Both the position numbers and the translations under genes were made by a program. This document shows positions 18,342-27,874 of a DNA stretch of 64,000 bases, piece by piece. Under the pieces are notes generated by a model that was not told the DNA's origin, searched no databases, and saw only the letters and a program-made list of their open reading frames with translations. Origin of the DNA: Altererythrobacter sp. (lineage in GTDB: Bacteria > Pseudomonadota > Alphaproteobacteria > Sphingomonadales > Sphingomonadaceae); contig JAFKFN010000012.1 of the NCBI GenBank assembly GCA_017308255.1, positions 39,534-103,533 on the forward strand, in the 5' to 3' direction. Position 1 is the first letter of the stretch, and each line of letters opens with the position of its first letter.

Positions 18342-19024
18342 GTTAATTGCCCTTGCCGAGGATCAGCTCTCGCGTCGCCATTGCGCCAAATATCTGTTCC
18401 ATCTTTACGCCCCCCCCACCGTGCAGGTACGCCAGTATAGATGCCGGGCCGAACCAAATTACGAGTTACCACCGCCCCGCTTCCGACGATGCAACGAGCT
18501 GCAACGGATATTCCTGGCAGAACTACCGCGCCCGCTCCAATCCAGCTTTCTTCACCTATGCTGCACCCACCAGTAAGCGTGGCATTGGGTGACAAATGCA
18601 CGAAGTCTCCAACCTCACAATCGTGCTCAACCACAGCGCCGCTGTTTACGATTACACCTGCCCCGATTCGAGCACCGCAATTCACTAATGCGCCCGCAAG
18701 CACGACACTGCCAAGGCCAGGCGCCTCACCGAAATAACGCTCCGGCTCGATCACAATGGAAGTCATTCGCAGATTGAGCTCGCAAGCGCGCTGCTGCAGC
18801 TCACGTCGTAGTCCGTTGTTGCCCACTGTGATGATCAGGGAATGCCCCTGAACGTCAGCAAGCGCAGAGAATCGTACAGGAAAGCCATCGGTCTTGCTAC
18901 CGATAGCCAAGCGCTCGTCGGCGAAGACAATCTCACCTTTATTAACGCGCCTCCATTGACTGGCGACCACCCTTCCGTGCCCGCCGGCCCCAAAGCAACA
19001 TAGAGGAACGTTATTCGACGTCAC
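18338..19024 (-). CDS. PglD/NeuD-family sugar acetyltransferase
   Basis: A 228-aa two-domain enzyme. The N-terminal Rossmann-like domain contains CCFGAGGHGRVVASQW; the C-terminal left-handed beta-helix has hexapeptide repeats (GARIGAGVIVNSGAVVEHDCEVG, given here only in outline as residues 115-195) and ends with VTRNLVRPGIYTGVPAR. A histidine in VVEHD matches the catalytic base of PglD. In legionaminic acid synthesis this would N-acetylate the 4-amino sugar; in sialic loci the NeuD homologue O-acetylates. The GTG start overlaps the neuB 3' end by 14 bases. Confidence 0.82.
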   Translation of the reverse strand: MTSNNVPLCCFGAGGHGRVVASQWRRVNKGEIVFADERLAIGSKTDGFPVRFSALADVQGHSLIITVGNNGLRRELQQRACELNLRMTSIVIEPERYFGEAPGLGSVVLAGALVNCGARIGAGVIVNSGAVVEHDCEVGDFVHLSPNATLTGGCSIGEESWIGAGAVVLPGISVAARCIVGSGAVVTRNLVRPGIYTGVPARWGGRKDGTDIWRNGDARADPRQGQLT

Positions 19025-20069
19025 ACATGATCACCTGCTGGTTCGCCTTAACTGCATGAGCTAACCGTCGCCCAATAACAGCACCCATCTGATCTGGGTC
19101 TAGGCCCCCACTCGGACGCTTCGCAGCGATGTCCGTTTCTTCAAGGATATGCCCGGCAGGCAGAGAAGTGGCATAAACCAAGCTCTTGCGGGCCGCTATT
19201 CGCGTGGCCAGCTCCGACTCGGCAGGCCGCTTTACCCCGTCGCCTAGGCCGTCTTCGACTTGACGCAAAATCGCAACCATCTGCGAGAACTCATGAGGCT
19301 CCATCGATGCGGCGTGATCCGGACCCTCCATTGATCGATCAAGCGTTACATGTTTTTCAAGAATTGCCATGCCGAGCGAGCGTGCGGCCAATGCCGCCCA
19401 TGGACCAAGAGTATGGTCGGAGAACCCCGTTGGGCATCGAAACATTTCCGACATAGTAGCAATACAGCGCAGATTTTGCTCCTCGATAGACGCAGGATAG
19501 CTACTAACGCACTGCAGAATCGCCACCTCTGAAATACCTGTATAATTCAAGTAATCGAGGGTCGCAGCCACCTCACCAATATCTGCCATACCTGTTGAAA
19601 TAATGATAGGCAATCCGGTCAGCGCAGCTTGCCTAAGCAAAGGAAAGTTGTTCAACTCTCCAGATGGCCATTTTAGGCATTTAGGGTTAAGCGAAACTAC
19701 TTCCTCAAGACTTTTTGGATCAAATGCCGTTGAGATGAAGTCAACTCCCAACTTTTCGGCATGATCGTACAAATCACGAAAGTCCTCAGCGCTCAGTTCC
19801 AAGCGCGACAGCATATCTCTTTGATTGCCGTTTCCTGTTTGAACCGCTTGGTATCGGGCCTTCGGTGCATATGTTGTAACCAGGCCATCCGTATGAAATG
19901 TCTGGAATTTAACAGCATCAGCCCCCGCTTTTACCGCAAGGTCAATTAAGCGATGCGCTAAATGCACGTCACCATTATGGTTAACGCCGATTTCTGCGAT
20001 CACATAACATGGATCAGCTGCGGATATCCGTCTAGTTCCTACCTTTATGCTTGGCACTATTTCAGTCAT
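19011..20069 (-). CDS. neuB: N-acetylneuraminate/legionaminate synthase
   Basis: Condenses a 2-deoxy-hexosamine with phosphoenolpyruvate to the nine-carbon acid. The 352-aa protein has the TIM-barrel hallmarks YVIAEIGVNHNGDVHLAHRL, AGADAVKFQTF, KWPSGELNNFPLL, GFSDHTLGPWAALAA and the ligand motif EKHVTLDRSMEGPDHAAS, followed by a C-terminal SAF (antifreeze-like) domain with AARKSLVYA and AKRPSGGLDP. The start ATG overlaps the upstream aldolase stop. It is the defining gene of a nonulosonic acid pathway. Sialic and legionaminic synthases cannot be separated reliably by eye. Confidence 0.93.
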   Translation of the reverse strand: MTEIVPSIKVGTRRISAADPCYVIAEIGVNHNGDVHLAHRLIDLAVKAGADAVKFQTFHTDGLVTTYAPKARYQAVQTGNGNQRDMLSRLELSAEDFRDLYDHAEKLGVDFISTAFDPKSLEEVVSLNPKCLKWPSGELNNFPLLRQAALTGLPIIISTGMADIGEVAATLDYLNYTGISEVAILQCVSSYPASIEEQNLRCIATMSEMFRCPTGFSDHTLGPWAALAARSLGMAILEKHVTLDRSMEGPDHAASMEPHEFSQMVAILRQVEDGLGDGVKRPAESELATRIAARKSLVYATSLPAGHILEETDIAAKRPSGGLDPDQMGAVIGRRLAHAVKANQQVIMCDVE

Positions 20070-20977
20070 AACACCCCCCTTTGTTCGTCATTGTTGAACA
20101 AGGAGGATGCGACTTGGCGAATACGTTCGTGGGTTAACCGGCGGTTCTGCTCGATATCTTCCGGAAGCGCGTGTAGAAACGCATCATAGATCGATTGCAG
20201 CGCTTGTATTTCCGCTTCGAAATCGACCTGCCTTGATAACTGCTCCAGAGTCTGGGCGCCTCTGTGGAACGTGCGAGATAGGATCGCCGCGCTGGAACCA
20301 AGGCGGACATGCTCGCCAAGAAGAAATTCCGGACTGACACCTCCTTCCGTCGCTCGCGCAACTCCCCCAATACCAAAGGAGATCCCACTTTCGCGGAGGG
20401 CAGCGCACGGCTCCTCTAACGCTCCATCGGCTAACGGCTCGAACATGAAGCGATCGCCCCGATCTATATGCAGATCGTTGAGACCTATATGAACCTCTGT
20501 GAGAGGTAATGCCTCAATACAATTGGGAAGCATGTCCAGCGCGGCGGACGTCTCAAAAAGTGGAACTCCCTGGCATCTTCCGCGAAGTAGGTCAAAAAAG
20601 CCAGCCAGCTCCTCCTTCAGGCGAAACATAGGTAGCATTACGCTATCGGCACCCCGCGCGATCACTTCATTGATTTGCTTTCGAGTGTTCTGCGAGAAAG
20701 GGTCAATCCGAACCAACAAGTGCGCCTCAGGCGCAGCCTCCCTGATCTTGGCGACATCGTCCATCGTCTGCTCGCTTTTCCAGCTAGCAAGATGCGCCTG
20801 CCGTTCCTGCTTACCCGTCCGTTCCAAGTCGACGAACAGACGGTCAACACCATTCTTGCTCACGAAGGTAGCGATAGCCGGATCATCTACTATCATCAGT
20901 AACCGCAAACGCTTCTTCCCAGAATTGCGCTTGATCGGCTTTAGCCGTGGGTTCGGAGTGGCCGCCACTTCGCTCAT
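20066..20977 (-). CDS. HpcH/HpaI aldolase (citrate-lyase-like) family protein
   Basis: A 303-aa TIM-barrel protein. Family landmarks are visible in order: VDLERTG, LLVRIDPF with the conserved Arg, GADSVMLPMFR, LFETSAALDML with the metal-ligand Glu, IGLNDLHIDRG with the metal-ligand Asp, and GIGGVARA. Members cleave or form C-C bonds of 2-oxo acids using pyruvate or acetyl-CoA-type substrates. I start at the ATG five bases after the asnB stop; a longer version would overlap asnB by about 98 bases. It is translationally coupled to neuB. The role is unknown; it could make a precursor or modify the acid product. Confidence 0.75.
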   Translation of the reverse strand: MSEVAATPNPRLKPIKRNSGKKRLRLLMIVDDPAIATFVSKNGVDRLFVDLERTGKQERQAHLASWKSEQTMDDVAKIREAAPEAHLLVRIDPFSQNTRKQINEVIARGADSVMLPMFRLKEELAGFFDLLRGRCQGVPLFETSAALDMLPNCIEALPLTEVHIGLNDLHIDRGDRFMFEPLADGALEEPCAALRESGISFGIGGVARATEGGVSPEFLLGEHVRLGSSAAILSRTFHRGAQTLEQLSRQVDFEAEIQALQSIYDAFLHALPEDIEQNRRLTHERIRQVASSLFNNDEQRGVL

Positions 20978-20981
20978 CACT

Positions 20982-22856
20982 CTAACAGTTCGCCGGATGA
21001 AAGCCGGAGCGCGAGCCGAGTGCGATAGGATCGTTGCCGTTGCCACGCCCATCGAGAAGTGCTGCCTCATCTCTATCAATAAAAAGCCGATACCACAACT
21101 CGAGCGAGATCAGGGCTCGCAGTTGTCGCGTGTGGTTACCCGTTCCTGCAACATGCTCTGCGAGCATCCGCTCCACCGCGCCGATTTCCACGATGCCACG
21201 CTCTTCCAGCCTACCATCGAGCATGATCTCACGGCAGTAGCTAGTCAGTGCCTGCCGGAACCACTCCCCTACCGGTACCGTGAACATCTGCTTGCGACGA
21301 TAGGTGAGTTTCTCACCAAGCAGCGGTTCCACTGCACGCTTGTATATCCACTTTGTTTTCCCATCGCGAAGCTTCAGGGCACCTGGGACTTGGAAAGCAA
21401 ACTCTGCCATTCGATAATCAAGGAATGGTGACCGCACCTCGAGAGAGTTCGCCATCGCCATACGATCCGGCTTTACGAGGTTGTTGCCGGGCAAGAGCGT
21501 GAGTGTCTCGGCACGTAACACGCGATTAACCGGGTCTTGATCGGTTCCGCCTCGAATCTCATCCGTCAACGCTCGGTAGGGATCGCTTCCGAAGAAAGCC
21601 TCTCGAAGAGAACCTGCCAATAGATTTCCCGCCTGGTCACCTACCAGTAGCCCGCTTTCCCGGGCAAAATGGTCCTCCCAGCCAAACCGTAGATCTTCAG
21701 CCTGCCCTCCCGGGAAGAACCTGAGATATTTCTCATAGCCCGCGAACAGTTCATCACCGCCGTCGCCGGTAAGCACCATTTTTACTTCCGATGCGGCTAG
21801 TTCCGAAACCTGCAGCATCGGCATGAAGGAAACATCGCCATGTGGCTGATCGCAGTGCCAGATCATCTTAGGCCACAGCGCGGTGGCTTCGGGCTCCATA
21901 ATACGTCTTTGATGAATTGTGCCAAACCGCTGCGCCGCAAGCAGTGCATAGGCAGTCTCGTCAAAGCGCGGATCCGCAAACCCAATCGAAAATGTCTGTA
22001 TGGGATCCTGCTGGTAGAGGCTCATGAAACCCACCACCGAAGAGCTATCGAGCCCCCCAGAAAGGAAGGCCCCGAATGGCGCATCTGAGCGCATGCGGAT
22101 GCGTGTTGAATCGTCAAGCAAACGTAACAGCTCCGCTCGCGCCTCCCCTTCTGTCATATCTGAAACAGCGTTAATCGCGCGAAGATCCCAGTATCGTTGA
22201 AGTTGAAATCCACCAGAGATCGATAACTCCACCATGTGTCCCGGAGGAACATGGCAAATACCTTCGAACGCCGTTGAAGGTTGCGGAATATAATTAAGCG
22301 CGAAGTATTGTGCTAATGCATCAAAGTCCGGTGCATAACTCTGACCATTCGCAAGGATCGCTTTAATTTCCGATCCAAACCAGACCCGTCCCTCGCTAGG
22401 CATTCCCGATACATAGAGGGGCTTCACTCCCAAACGATCCCGATAAAGGAATAGCCGTTCACGTTGAGTATCATAAATCGCAATCGCGAACATTCCGTTT
22501 AAACGAAGAACGAATTCCGGCCCCCAATACTCAAAGGCTCTCAATATTACTTCGGTGTCGCTATTACTACTAAAACGAGCCCCCTCTCGTTTAAGCTCAT
22601 CACGAAGTTCGAGAAAATTGTAGATCTCGCCGTTTTGAACAACGATAATGCGCCCATCATCAGAAACGATCGGCTGGTTTCCAGCCTCACTGAGGTCAAG
22701 AATCGCCAAGCGCCGATTTCCAAGCAATGCCAGCTCATCACGAAAAAAACCATGAGCATCTGGTCCTCTATGGCGAATTGAACCCGACATTGCGCGCGCA
22801 ACTTCGATATCGACCGGAACTCGTTGAAAATTGAACGCTCCGAAAATGCCGCACAT
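20982..22856 (-). CDS. asnB: Glutamine-hydrolysing asparagine synthetase family protein
   Basis: A 624-aa class II glutamine amidotransferase. The catalytic Cys2 is in MCGIFGAFN, RHRGPDAHG follows in the glutaminase domain, and the ATP-pyrophosphatase motif SGGLDSSSV is near residue 267. AsnB-like enzymes in polysaccharide operons are thought to amidate uronic or other sugar acids; whether this one makes asparagine or a sugar amide cannot be read from the sequence. It lies 3 bases after the CBS-aminotransferase gene and 4 bases before the aldolase gene, firmly inside the operon. Confidence 0.88.
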   Translation of the reverse strand: MCGIFGAFNFQRVPVDIEVARAMSGSIRHRGPDAHGFFRDELALLGNRRLAILDLSEAGNQPIVSDDGRIIVVQNGEIYNFLELRDELKREGARFSSNSDTEVILRAFEYWGPEFVLRLNGMFAIAIYDTQRERLFLYRDRLGVKPLYVSGMPSEGRVWFGSEIKAILANGQSYAPDFDALAQYFALNYIPQPSTAFEGICHVPPGHMVELSISGGFQLQRYWDLRAINAVSDMTEGEARAELLRLLDDSTRIRMRSDAPFGAFLSGGLDSSSVVGFMSLYQQDPIQTFSIGFADPRFDETAYALLAAQRFGTIHQRRIMEPEATALWPKMIWHCDQPHGDVSFMPMLQVSELAASEVKMVLTGDGGDELFAGYEKYLRFFPGGQAEDLRFGWEDHFARESGLLVGDQAGNLLAGSLREAFFGSDPYRALTDEIRGGTDQDPVNRVLRAETLTLLPGNNLVKPDRMAMANSLEVRSPFLDYRMAEFAFQVPGALKLRDGKTKWIYKRAVEPLLGEKLTYRRKQMFTVPVGEWFRQALTSYCREIMLDGRLEERGIVEIGAVERMLAEHVAGTGNHTRQLRALISLELWYRLFIDRDEAALLDGRGNGNDPIALGSRSGFHPANC

Positions 22857-22859
22857 ATC

Positions 22860-24353
22860 CTAAGTCTCCGCCACCATACGCCGGATCTGCGCAATAATAT
22901 GATCTTGATCGAGTTGAGTCATCGAACTGCCCGATGGCAGGCAAAGCGATTGGAGAAAGAGACGAGAGGATACTGGTTCACTCTCGGAATGCGGCTCAAA
23001 CTTAAGCCCGGCGCAAAGCGGCTGCATGTGCATGGGCTTCCACCCTGGCCGCGTCTCGATTCCGGCTCGGCGCAGTTCACGCATAAGTTGATAGCTATGG
23101 CGGCCGATCCGGTTTGGATTTAGCGAAATGACAGTAAGCCACCTGCTGCCCCGAGAACACGGCGCCTCCTGCTGGAAACCTATCCCAGGAATATCTGTCA
23201 GTCCCTCTCGATAGCGCCGAAAGATAGCCCGCCTCGCCGCTACGCGCTCCTGGAGCAGTGCGAGTTGCCCCAAACCGATGCCCGCGAGCACATTCGACAT
23301 CCGGTAGTTATACGCCACCTCCGAATGCTGATAATGCTCAGCAAAATCGCGACCTTGCGTCGATAGGTTACGAGCTTTCTCAAGTAGCTCTGCATCGTCT
23401 CCAACGAGCGCACCGCCCCCAGAGGTAGTGATTATCTTGTTTCCATTGAACGAGAACGCCGCGAGCTGCCCGTGAGAGCCACTGGGCCTATCGGCATAGC
23501 TTGCACCGAGGCTCTCGGCCGCATCCTCCACAATAGGAACACAGTAATGATCCGCTATCGCCTTAATTGACGATATATCAGCGGGTTGTCCATACAGATG
23601 AACCAGAATAATAGCGCGAGGAAGAGTACGATCTTTAGCATCTTCGGCAAGCCTTCTTCCAAGCGCCTCCGACGACATATTCCAGCTATCGGGCTCGCTA
23701 TCTATTAATACCGGAATCGCCCCTTCGAACATGATCGGCTGTAAAGAAGCCGCAAAAGTCAAGTCCGATACATAGACGCGATCGCCGGCTCGCACACCGA
23801 TTACTCGCAACGCAAGATGAAGCGCCGCTGTGCCCGAAGAGACCGCCAGAGCATGTGAACGACCGGAAGCTTTTGCCAATTCCTTTTCAAATTGAACGAG
23901 ATTGGGTCCTGCTGGAGCGATCCAATTATCCTCGAAGGCCGCTCTCACGAAATGCAACTCAATCTCGCCCATGTGCGGCGGCGACATTAGGATTCCGGCG
24001 CCGAGGCTGGCCCGATCAGCGAGGCCAACCGGCCGACTTTCCTTATCGATAAGAATCACCGAGTGTACTTGGTTCTCGTCCAATAATCTGTAGATCGCAT
24101 CCTTTTCCGCATCCGCGAAACATGTCACCGGTTCGCGACCAGGTAATTCATCGGCGGAACTTTCGAGATCTAGTCCAGCTAAAAGTCCGCGGCGAATATC
24201 GCCATCGGTTACCGCGCGCAGAAGTCGCCCCTGAGTGTCTACCAATAAACATATCTTTATCGGGGCCCCATTGATCATCTGCAGGGCTTCTCTTACGGCT
24301 GAGCCGGAAGTAATCAGGAAGTCTTCGATCGCCACGCCTGAGTGCTCCCTCAT
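22860..24353 (-). CDS. CBS-domain / DegT-type aminotransferase fusion
   Basis: A 497-aa fusion. Residues 1-120 form a CBS pair (LLVDTQGRLLRAVTDGDIRRG and VILIDKESRPVGLA, each near the end of one repeat). Residues 130-495 are a PLP-dependent sugar aminotransferase of the DegT/DnrJ/EryC1 group, with SSGTAALHLAL, VEDAAESLG, and the PLP lysine K306 in FNGNKIITTSGGG. The aminotransferase resembles LegC/PglE-type enzymes that aminate C4 of a 4-keto-6-deoxy sugar nucleotide. The CBS pair closely resembles the one found in PtmE-type proteins, where it precedes a nucleotidyltransferase instead. It overlaps no neighbour but is 3 bases from asnB. Confidence 0.85.
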   Translation of the reverse strand: MREHSGVAIEDFLITSGSAVREALQMINGAPIKICLLVDTQGRLLRAVTDGDIRRGLLAGLDLESSADELPGREPVTCFADAEKDAIYRLLDENQVHSVILIDKESRPVGLADRASLGAGILMSPPHMGEIELHFVRAAFEDNWIAPAGPNLVQFEKELAKASGRSHALAVSSGTAALHLALRVIGVRAGDRVYVSDLTFAASLQPIMFEGAIPVLIDSEPDSWNMSSEALGRRLAEDAKDRTLPRAIILVHLYGQPADISSIKAIADHYCVPIVEDAAESLGASYADRPSGSHGQLAAFSFNGNKIITTSGGGALVGDDAELLEKARNLSTQGRDFAEHYQHSEVAYNYRMSNVLAGIGLGQLALLQERVAARRAIFRRYREGLTDIPGIGFQQEAPCSRGSRWLTVISLNPNRIGRHSYQLMRELRRAGIETRPGWKPMHMQPLCAGLKFEPHSESEPVSSRLFLQSLCLPSGSSMTQLDQDHIIAQIRRMVAET

Positions 24354-24381
24354 TTTGCCTTCTCATGAAGGTACGCGATGT

Positions 24382-25665
24382 TCAGCGCGCGGGACTCTTA
24401 ATGGAAAGCCGCTCGATCTCGACGTCGAATCCTTGCCCCGCTTCCTCTGGCGATAGTCGAAGTGAAATCCAAACATAACGACAGAACGTGTCCTGTCGGA
24501 GGCGCCATTCGCCTGATTGCGGCAGTAAAATAGTTCGCTCGAATGTCCGAGCGCCATTCAATTCTGCACAACTCGCCTGAAGCGCAAGCGGCTTCGGACC
24601 AGCCTTCCCTTGGTTTGAATAGCGTACATCGACAGTATATTCCCCTTGAGGAAGATATGCGAGTTGTTGTGCGACCGTCCCGACGGCCCTGGGCAATGCG
24701 CTGACGGCAAGCACATGCCGTTCTTGATCCAGTTCAGCGCCATAACGGCCTTCGGAGATAAGCCGCCAATCGATCGGTTCGAATTGGGAGACACGCCGAA
24801 AATCGGCGTTCTGCAGCATTTCACCATCAGTCTTCTCGCTGCGACCGGATGCAACGGCAAAGAGATCGAAAGCCTCGGAAAACATATGTGCCGCCGCCAA
24901 TTGCTGAATCAGCAATGCATCGTGCAAAGAAGGCATCGGTGTTCCGAGCTTGTGAAGCCGTTCGCGTAGCACATAGGCATTCCGAAGCGCGGTGCCGTCT
25001 TGAATCACTGCCGCCCAAAAGGAATCGTGCCAAGGCGGATTCTCCCGCAACAGCATCTCAAAATCTGTAGGCGCCCTTGGATCGCGCAGCGCCGCCGCCA
25101 TTCGCGGCAATAGAAGCGACGCCGCAAACGTACTCGTTCGAAGCGTCGCATCATAAAGCATAAGGGCAGGTCGGGATTGATTTTGACGAAAGTAATCATC
25201 GGCGAGCCAGAGATTGACCACGGAATCGCGTCGCGTAAGCGCAGCTGCCTGTCTCATGAGAAGGCGGGCGCGAGTCAGTCCTGACTCTCCATGACCTTGG
25301 TAGAAATACGCTAAATCCCGAATAGCCGCGACAGCCATAGGTTCAAGGCGGATCGCCCGCTCGCTGAGGTCGCGAATGTCGGCAGGGAGTTCGCTAGGAA
25401 TTGCCTTTGTGTCTGGGTTGATCAGTCGGCCCATCTCCATATCCGCCAGTTCTGCCAACACGAAACCGTTGGCAGGCCATAGGTTGCGGGCAACTTCTGG
25501 CGTCAGTCGTCCAAAAGAATTCGCATACGCGGCCATTGCCGATATGGCTGCAAGAATCACAATTATGACCGAAAAGACTACTGCGCCACCGATACTCAGT
25601 AATGGAGCGGTGCGGTCGGGATAATCGACACTCGGCCGCGCCTCTCCGTCTACGCGAGCAGACAT
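24382..25665 (-). CDS. Membrane-anchored EPS-locus protein of unknown function
   Basis: A 427-aa protein with one N-terminal transmembrane helix (about residues 22-45, SIGGAVVFSVIIVILAAI) and a long, mostly helical periplasmic part with TPR-like features (AIRDLAYFYQGHGE, LMLYDATLR). The C-terminal third looks like a beta-rich carbohydrate-binding-type domain (YTVDVRYSNQG, WRLRQDTFCRYVWISLRL). I recognise no named family. It sits directly after the Wzc-like gene (TGATG overlap), which points to a role in polymer export or chain-length control. The ATG is used rather than the GTG one codon upstream. Confidence 0.6.
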   Translation of the reverse strand: MSARVDGEARPSVDYPDRTAPLLSIGGAVVFSVIIVILAAISAMAAYANSFGRLTPEVARNLWPANGFVLAELADMEMGRLINPDTKAIPSELPADIRDLSERAIRLEPMAVAAIRDLAYFYQGHGESGLTRARLLMRQAAALTRRDSVVNLWLADDYFRQNQSRPALMLYDATLRTSTFAASLLLPRMAAALRDPRAPTDFEMLLRENPPWHDSFWAAVIQDGTALRNAYVLRERLHKLGTPMPSLHDALLIQQLAAAHMFSEAFDLFAVASGRSEKTDGEMLQNADFRRVSQFEPIDWRLISEGRYGAELDQERHVLAVSALPRAVGTVAQQLAYLPQGEYTVDVRYSNQGKAGPKPLALQASCAELNGARTFERTILLPQSGEWRLRQDTFCRYVWISLRLSPEEAGQGFDVEIERLSIKSPAR

Positions 25666-27866
25666 CACTTTTTATCCTTCGTTCCGTATTCGTAACCGTA
25701 AACCTCACCATAACCGTAAGCGAGGTGGCTCGCCTCAAGCTTAGTTAGGATCACGCCGCACATACGGGCGTCGGCGAACTCCATCCGGCGCACACCCGCC
25801 AGAACACCACGCACCTTCACTCCCCCGCTCTCGACAACGTACACGACACCGTCGCCAGCCTTCGACAGTAATGGAGCGTCGGCAAGGCCCAAAACAGGCG
25901 GCCCGTCCACGATTACTTGATCGAACTTGCCAGCTAACTCCTGAATGAGTTGTCGCATCCGCTCGCTGTTGAGTAGCCCGCCCGGATCGGGCGGAAGAGG
26001 GCCCGCGGACATGAAAAAGAGACGCTCACGATCGGTCGAACGAACATAGCGATCGAGGTTACCGGGCGCCTCAGCTGTAAGTAAATTTGTAAGTCCATCC
26101 TCCTTCGGAAGACCAAAGAAGGCATGCTGACTTGGGTTGCGTAGATCGCTGTCAATTAGAAGCGTTCGCTTTCCAATGCGAGCAAAAGACAAGGCCAAGC
26201 CATATGCCGTCGTACTCTTGCCTTCACTTGCGCGCGTGCTGGTGATGATCAACGATCGCGGAGCTCCCGAACTGGTCAGGAACGTAAGGTTGCTTGTCGC
26301 AGCCAAATAAGCTTCCGAGATAGTCGACTTGGGATCTTTGAAATCTTCTTGGATGTCGCGATCATGCTCGTGAGGAATGGTCCCAAGCAGAGGTAGCCCT
26401 AGACGCTCGCTTACATGACTTGGGTCGCTCAAGCTCTGATCGAGTTGTTCGCGAGTAAACACATAAGCGGCACCCAGTCCCAACGCCGCAATGATACCAA
26501 GCGCCAAATTGAGTGGCAGGTTAGGACTGGACGGCTCCAGTGGCACTACGGCACGATCGACAACCGTGACATTGTTCGCGCCCACGCCCGCCACGCCAAT
26601 CTCTTTGTACCGCTGCAAAAGCCCCTGATAGAGCTCCCGCGTCGTGTCGACTTCTCGCTGATAGATCGCGTACTGGATGCTATCGCGCCGCTCATCGAGC
26701 ATCCGCCGCTTGAGCGCGGCGACTTCACGATTCAGGCTATTCTCGCGAGCAAGAGCTTCTTGATAAGTGGTTTGCGCTGCCTGCCGAACCCGAGCCTCCT
26801 CGCGCGCAATATTCCGGTCCAACTCCGACAGTTGCGATTGCAGCGCTTGGACCTGCGGATACTCGGGTTCGAATACCGCAAGCGAACTTGCCAACTCACT
26901 TGCATACTGCGCGCGCCGGTCCCGCATAAGATTAAGCGCCTGATTATTAAGCGAACCCTCGCTTGCAGACGAGGTTTGGCGAACAGTGCTCTCCGCAGTG
27001 ATACGAGCACGGGTCGCATCCGCAAGCGCCCCATTTAACACCTTCAAATCATTCGAAACGAGAGTTTCAGCCGTGTCGGTCCGACCGCTCTCATCCTGCC
27101 CATTCGCAAGCGTGATGATTTGTTTGTCAGCCGCATACGCAACAAGTTGGCGCTGGGCATCCTCAAGCCTCCCGCGCAATTCAGCAAGGCGCCCCTCCAG
27201 AAACTCACGCGCATCGGCCGTCGATAAGAAACGACGATCAAGTGCAGCCTGCTGGAATTGACTAACCCACAGGTCAGCGACCTGGGCAGAGAGCTTAGGC
27301 GAGGGACTCGTAAATTTTACATCAACGAGGCGGGAGCCACGGACGGGGTTGATTGAAACGTTGTCCAGCAAAATGTCCGTCGCCAACTCTAGCCGTTGCT
27401 GCGCGGCTGAAGCCACGCGAGCCGATCCAGCACGTGCCGCCAGCACTGCCGCTACATCGATATCAAATTCCTTAAAAAAGTTGTCATTTGAAACAACCCT
27501 CAATTCTTGTGCAACGCGCTCAGCAACCGAACGAGCACTAAGAAGAGAATACTGCGTTTGATAGAATTCTAGATCCTGATTTAGTTCATTAGATTCCAAT
27601 CCCTCCACGTTAGTTATGTTTGCTCCTTCACGGCTAATTTCTATACGAGAACTTGCACTGTATCGCGGAGTAGTTAGCAAAGTAACAATCAGCGCAACGA
27701 TGACGCACCCCGCAATAATCGCCAAGATCACATAAAGATGTCGCCGAACCCCACTCCAATATTTTTCGACGGCAACGGCGAATCCGTTACCTTCATCCTT
27801 TCTCATCTCGGCGCTGAATTGCTGGCCAACTGCCGGCACGAAAAAATTGTCTGAAATACCGGTCAT
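25665..27866 (-). CDS. Wzc-like polysaccharide co-polymerase / BY-kinase
   Basis: A 733-aa inner-membrane protein that controls chain length and export. It has a Wzz domain with a first transmembrane helix near residues 45-65 (YVILAIIAGCVIVALIVTLL), a long periplasmic coiled-coil region, a second helix near residues 455-480 (LPLNLALGIIAALGLGAAY), and a C-terminal tyrosine-kinase domain. Walker A is RASEGKST near residue 548, Walker A' LLIDSDLRNP, Walker B VIVDGPPVLG. The C-terminus ends in a tyrosine cluster (YGYGEVYGYEYG) expected for autophosphorylation. The ATG is preferred to a TTG four codons upstream, which lies too close to the AGGA. Confidence 0.9.
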   Translation of the reverse strand: MTGISDNFFVPAVGQQFSAEMRKDEGNGFAVAVEKYWSGVRRHLYVILAIIAGCVIVALIVTLLTTPRYSASSRIEISREGANITNVEGLESNELNQDLEFYQTQYSLLSARSVAERVAQELRVVSNDNFFKEFDIDVAAVLAARAGSARVASAAQQRLELATDILLDNVSINPVRGSRLVDVKFTSPSPKLSAQVADLWVSQFQQAALDRRFLSTADAREFLEGRLAELRGRLEDAQRQLVAYAADKQIITLANGQDESGRTDTAETLVSNDLKVLNGALADATRARITAESTVRQTSSASEGSLNNQALNLMRDRRAQYASELASSLAVFEPEYPQVQALQSQLSELDRNIAREEARVRQAAQTTYQEALARENSLNREVAALKRRMLDERRDSIQYAIYQREVDTTRELYQGLLQRYKEIGVAGVGANNVTVVDRAVVPLEPSSPNLPLNLALGIIAALGLGAAYVFTREQLDQSLSDPSHVSERLGLPLLGTIPHEHDRDIQEDFKDPKSTISEAYLAATSNLTFLTSSGAPRSLIITSTRASEGKSTTAYGLALSFARIGKRTLLIDSDLRNPSQHAFFGLPKEDGLTNLLTAEAPGNLDRYVRSTDRERLFFMSAGPLPPDPGGLLNSERMRQLIQELAGKFDQVIVDGPPVLGLADAPLLSKAGDGVVYVVESGGVKVRGVLAGVRRMEFADARMCGVILTKLEASHLAYGYGEVYGYEYGTKDKK

Positions 27867-27874
27867 GGGTGAAA

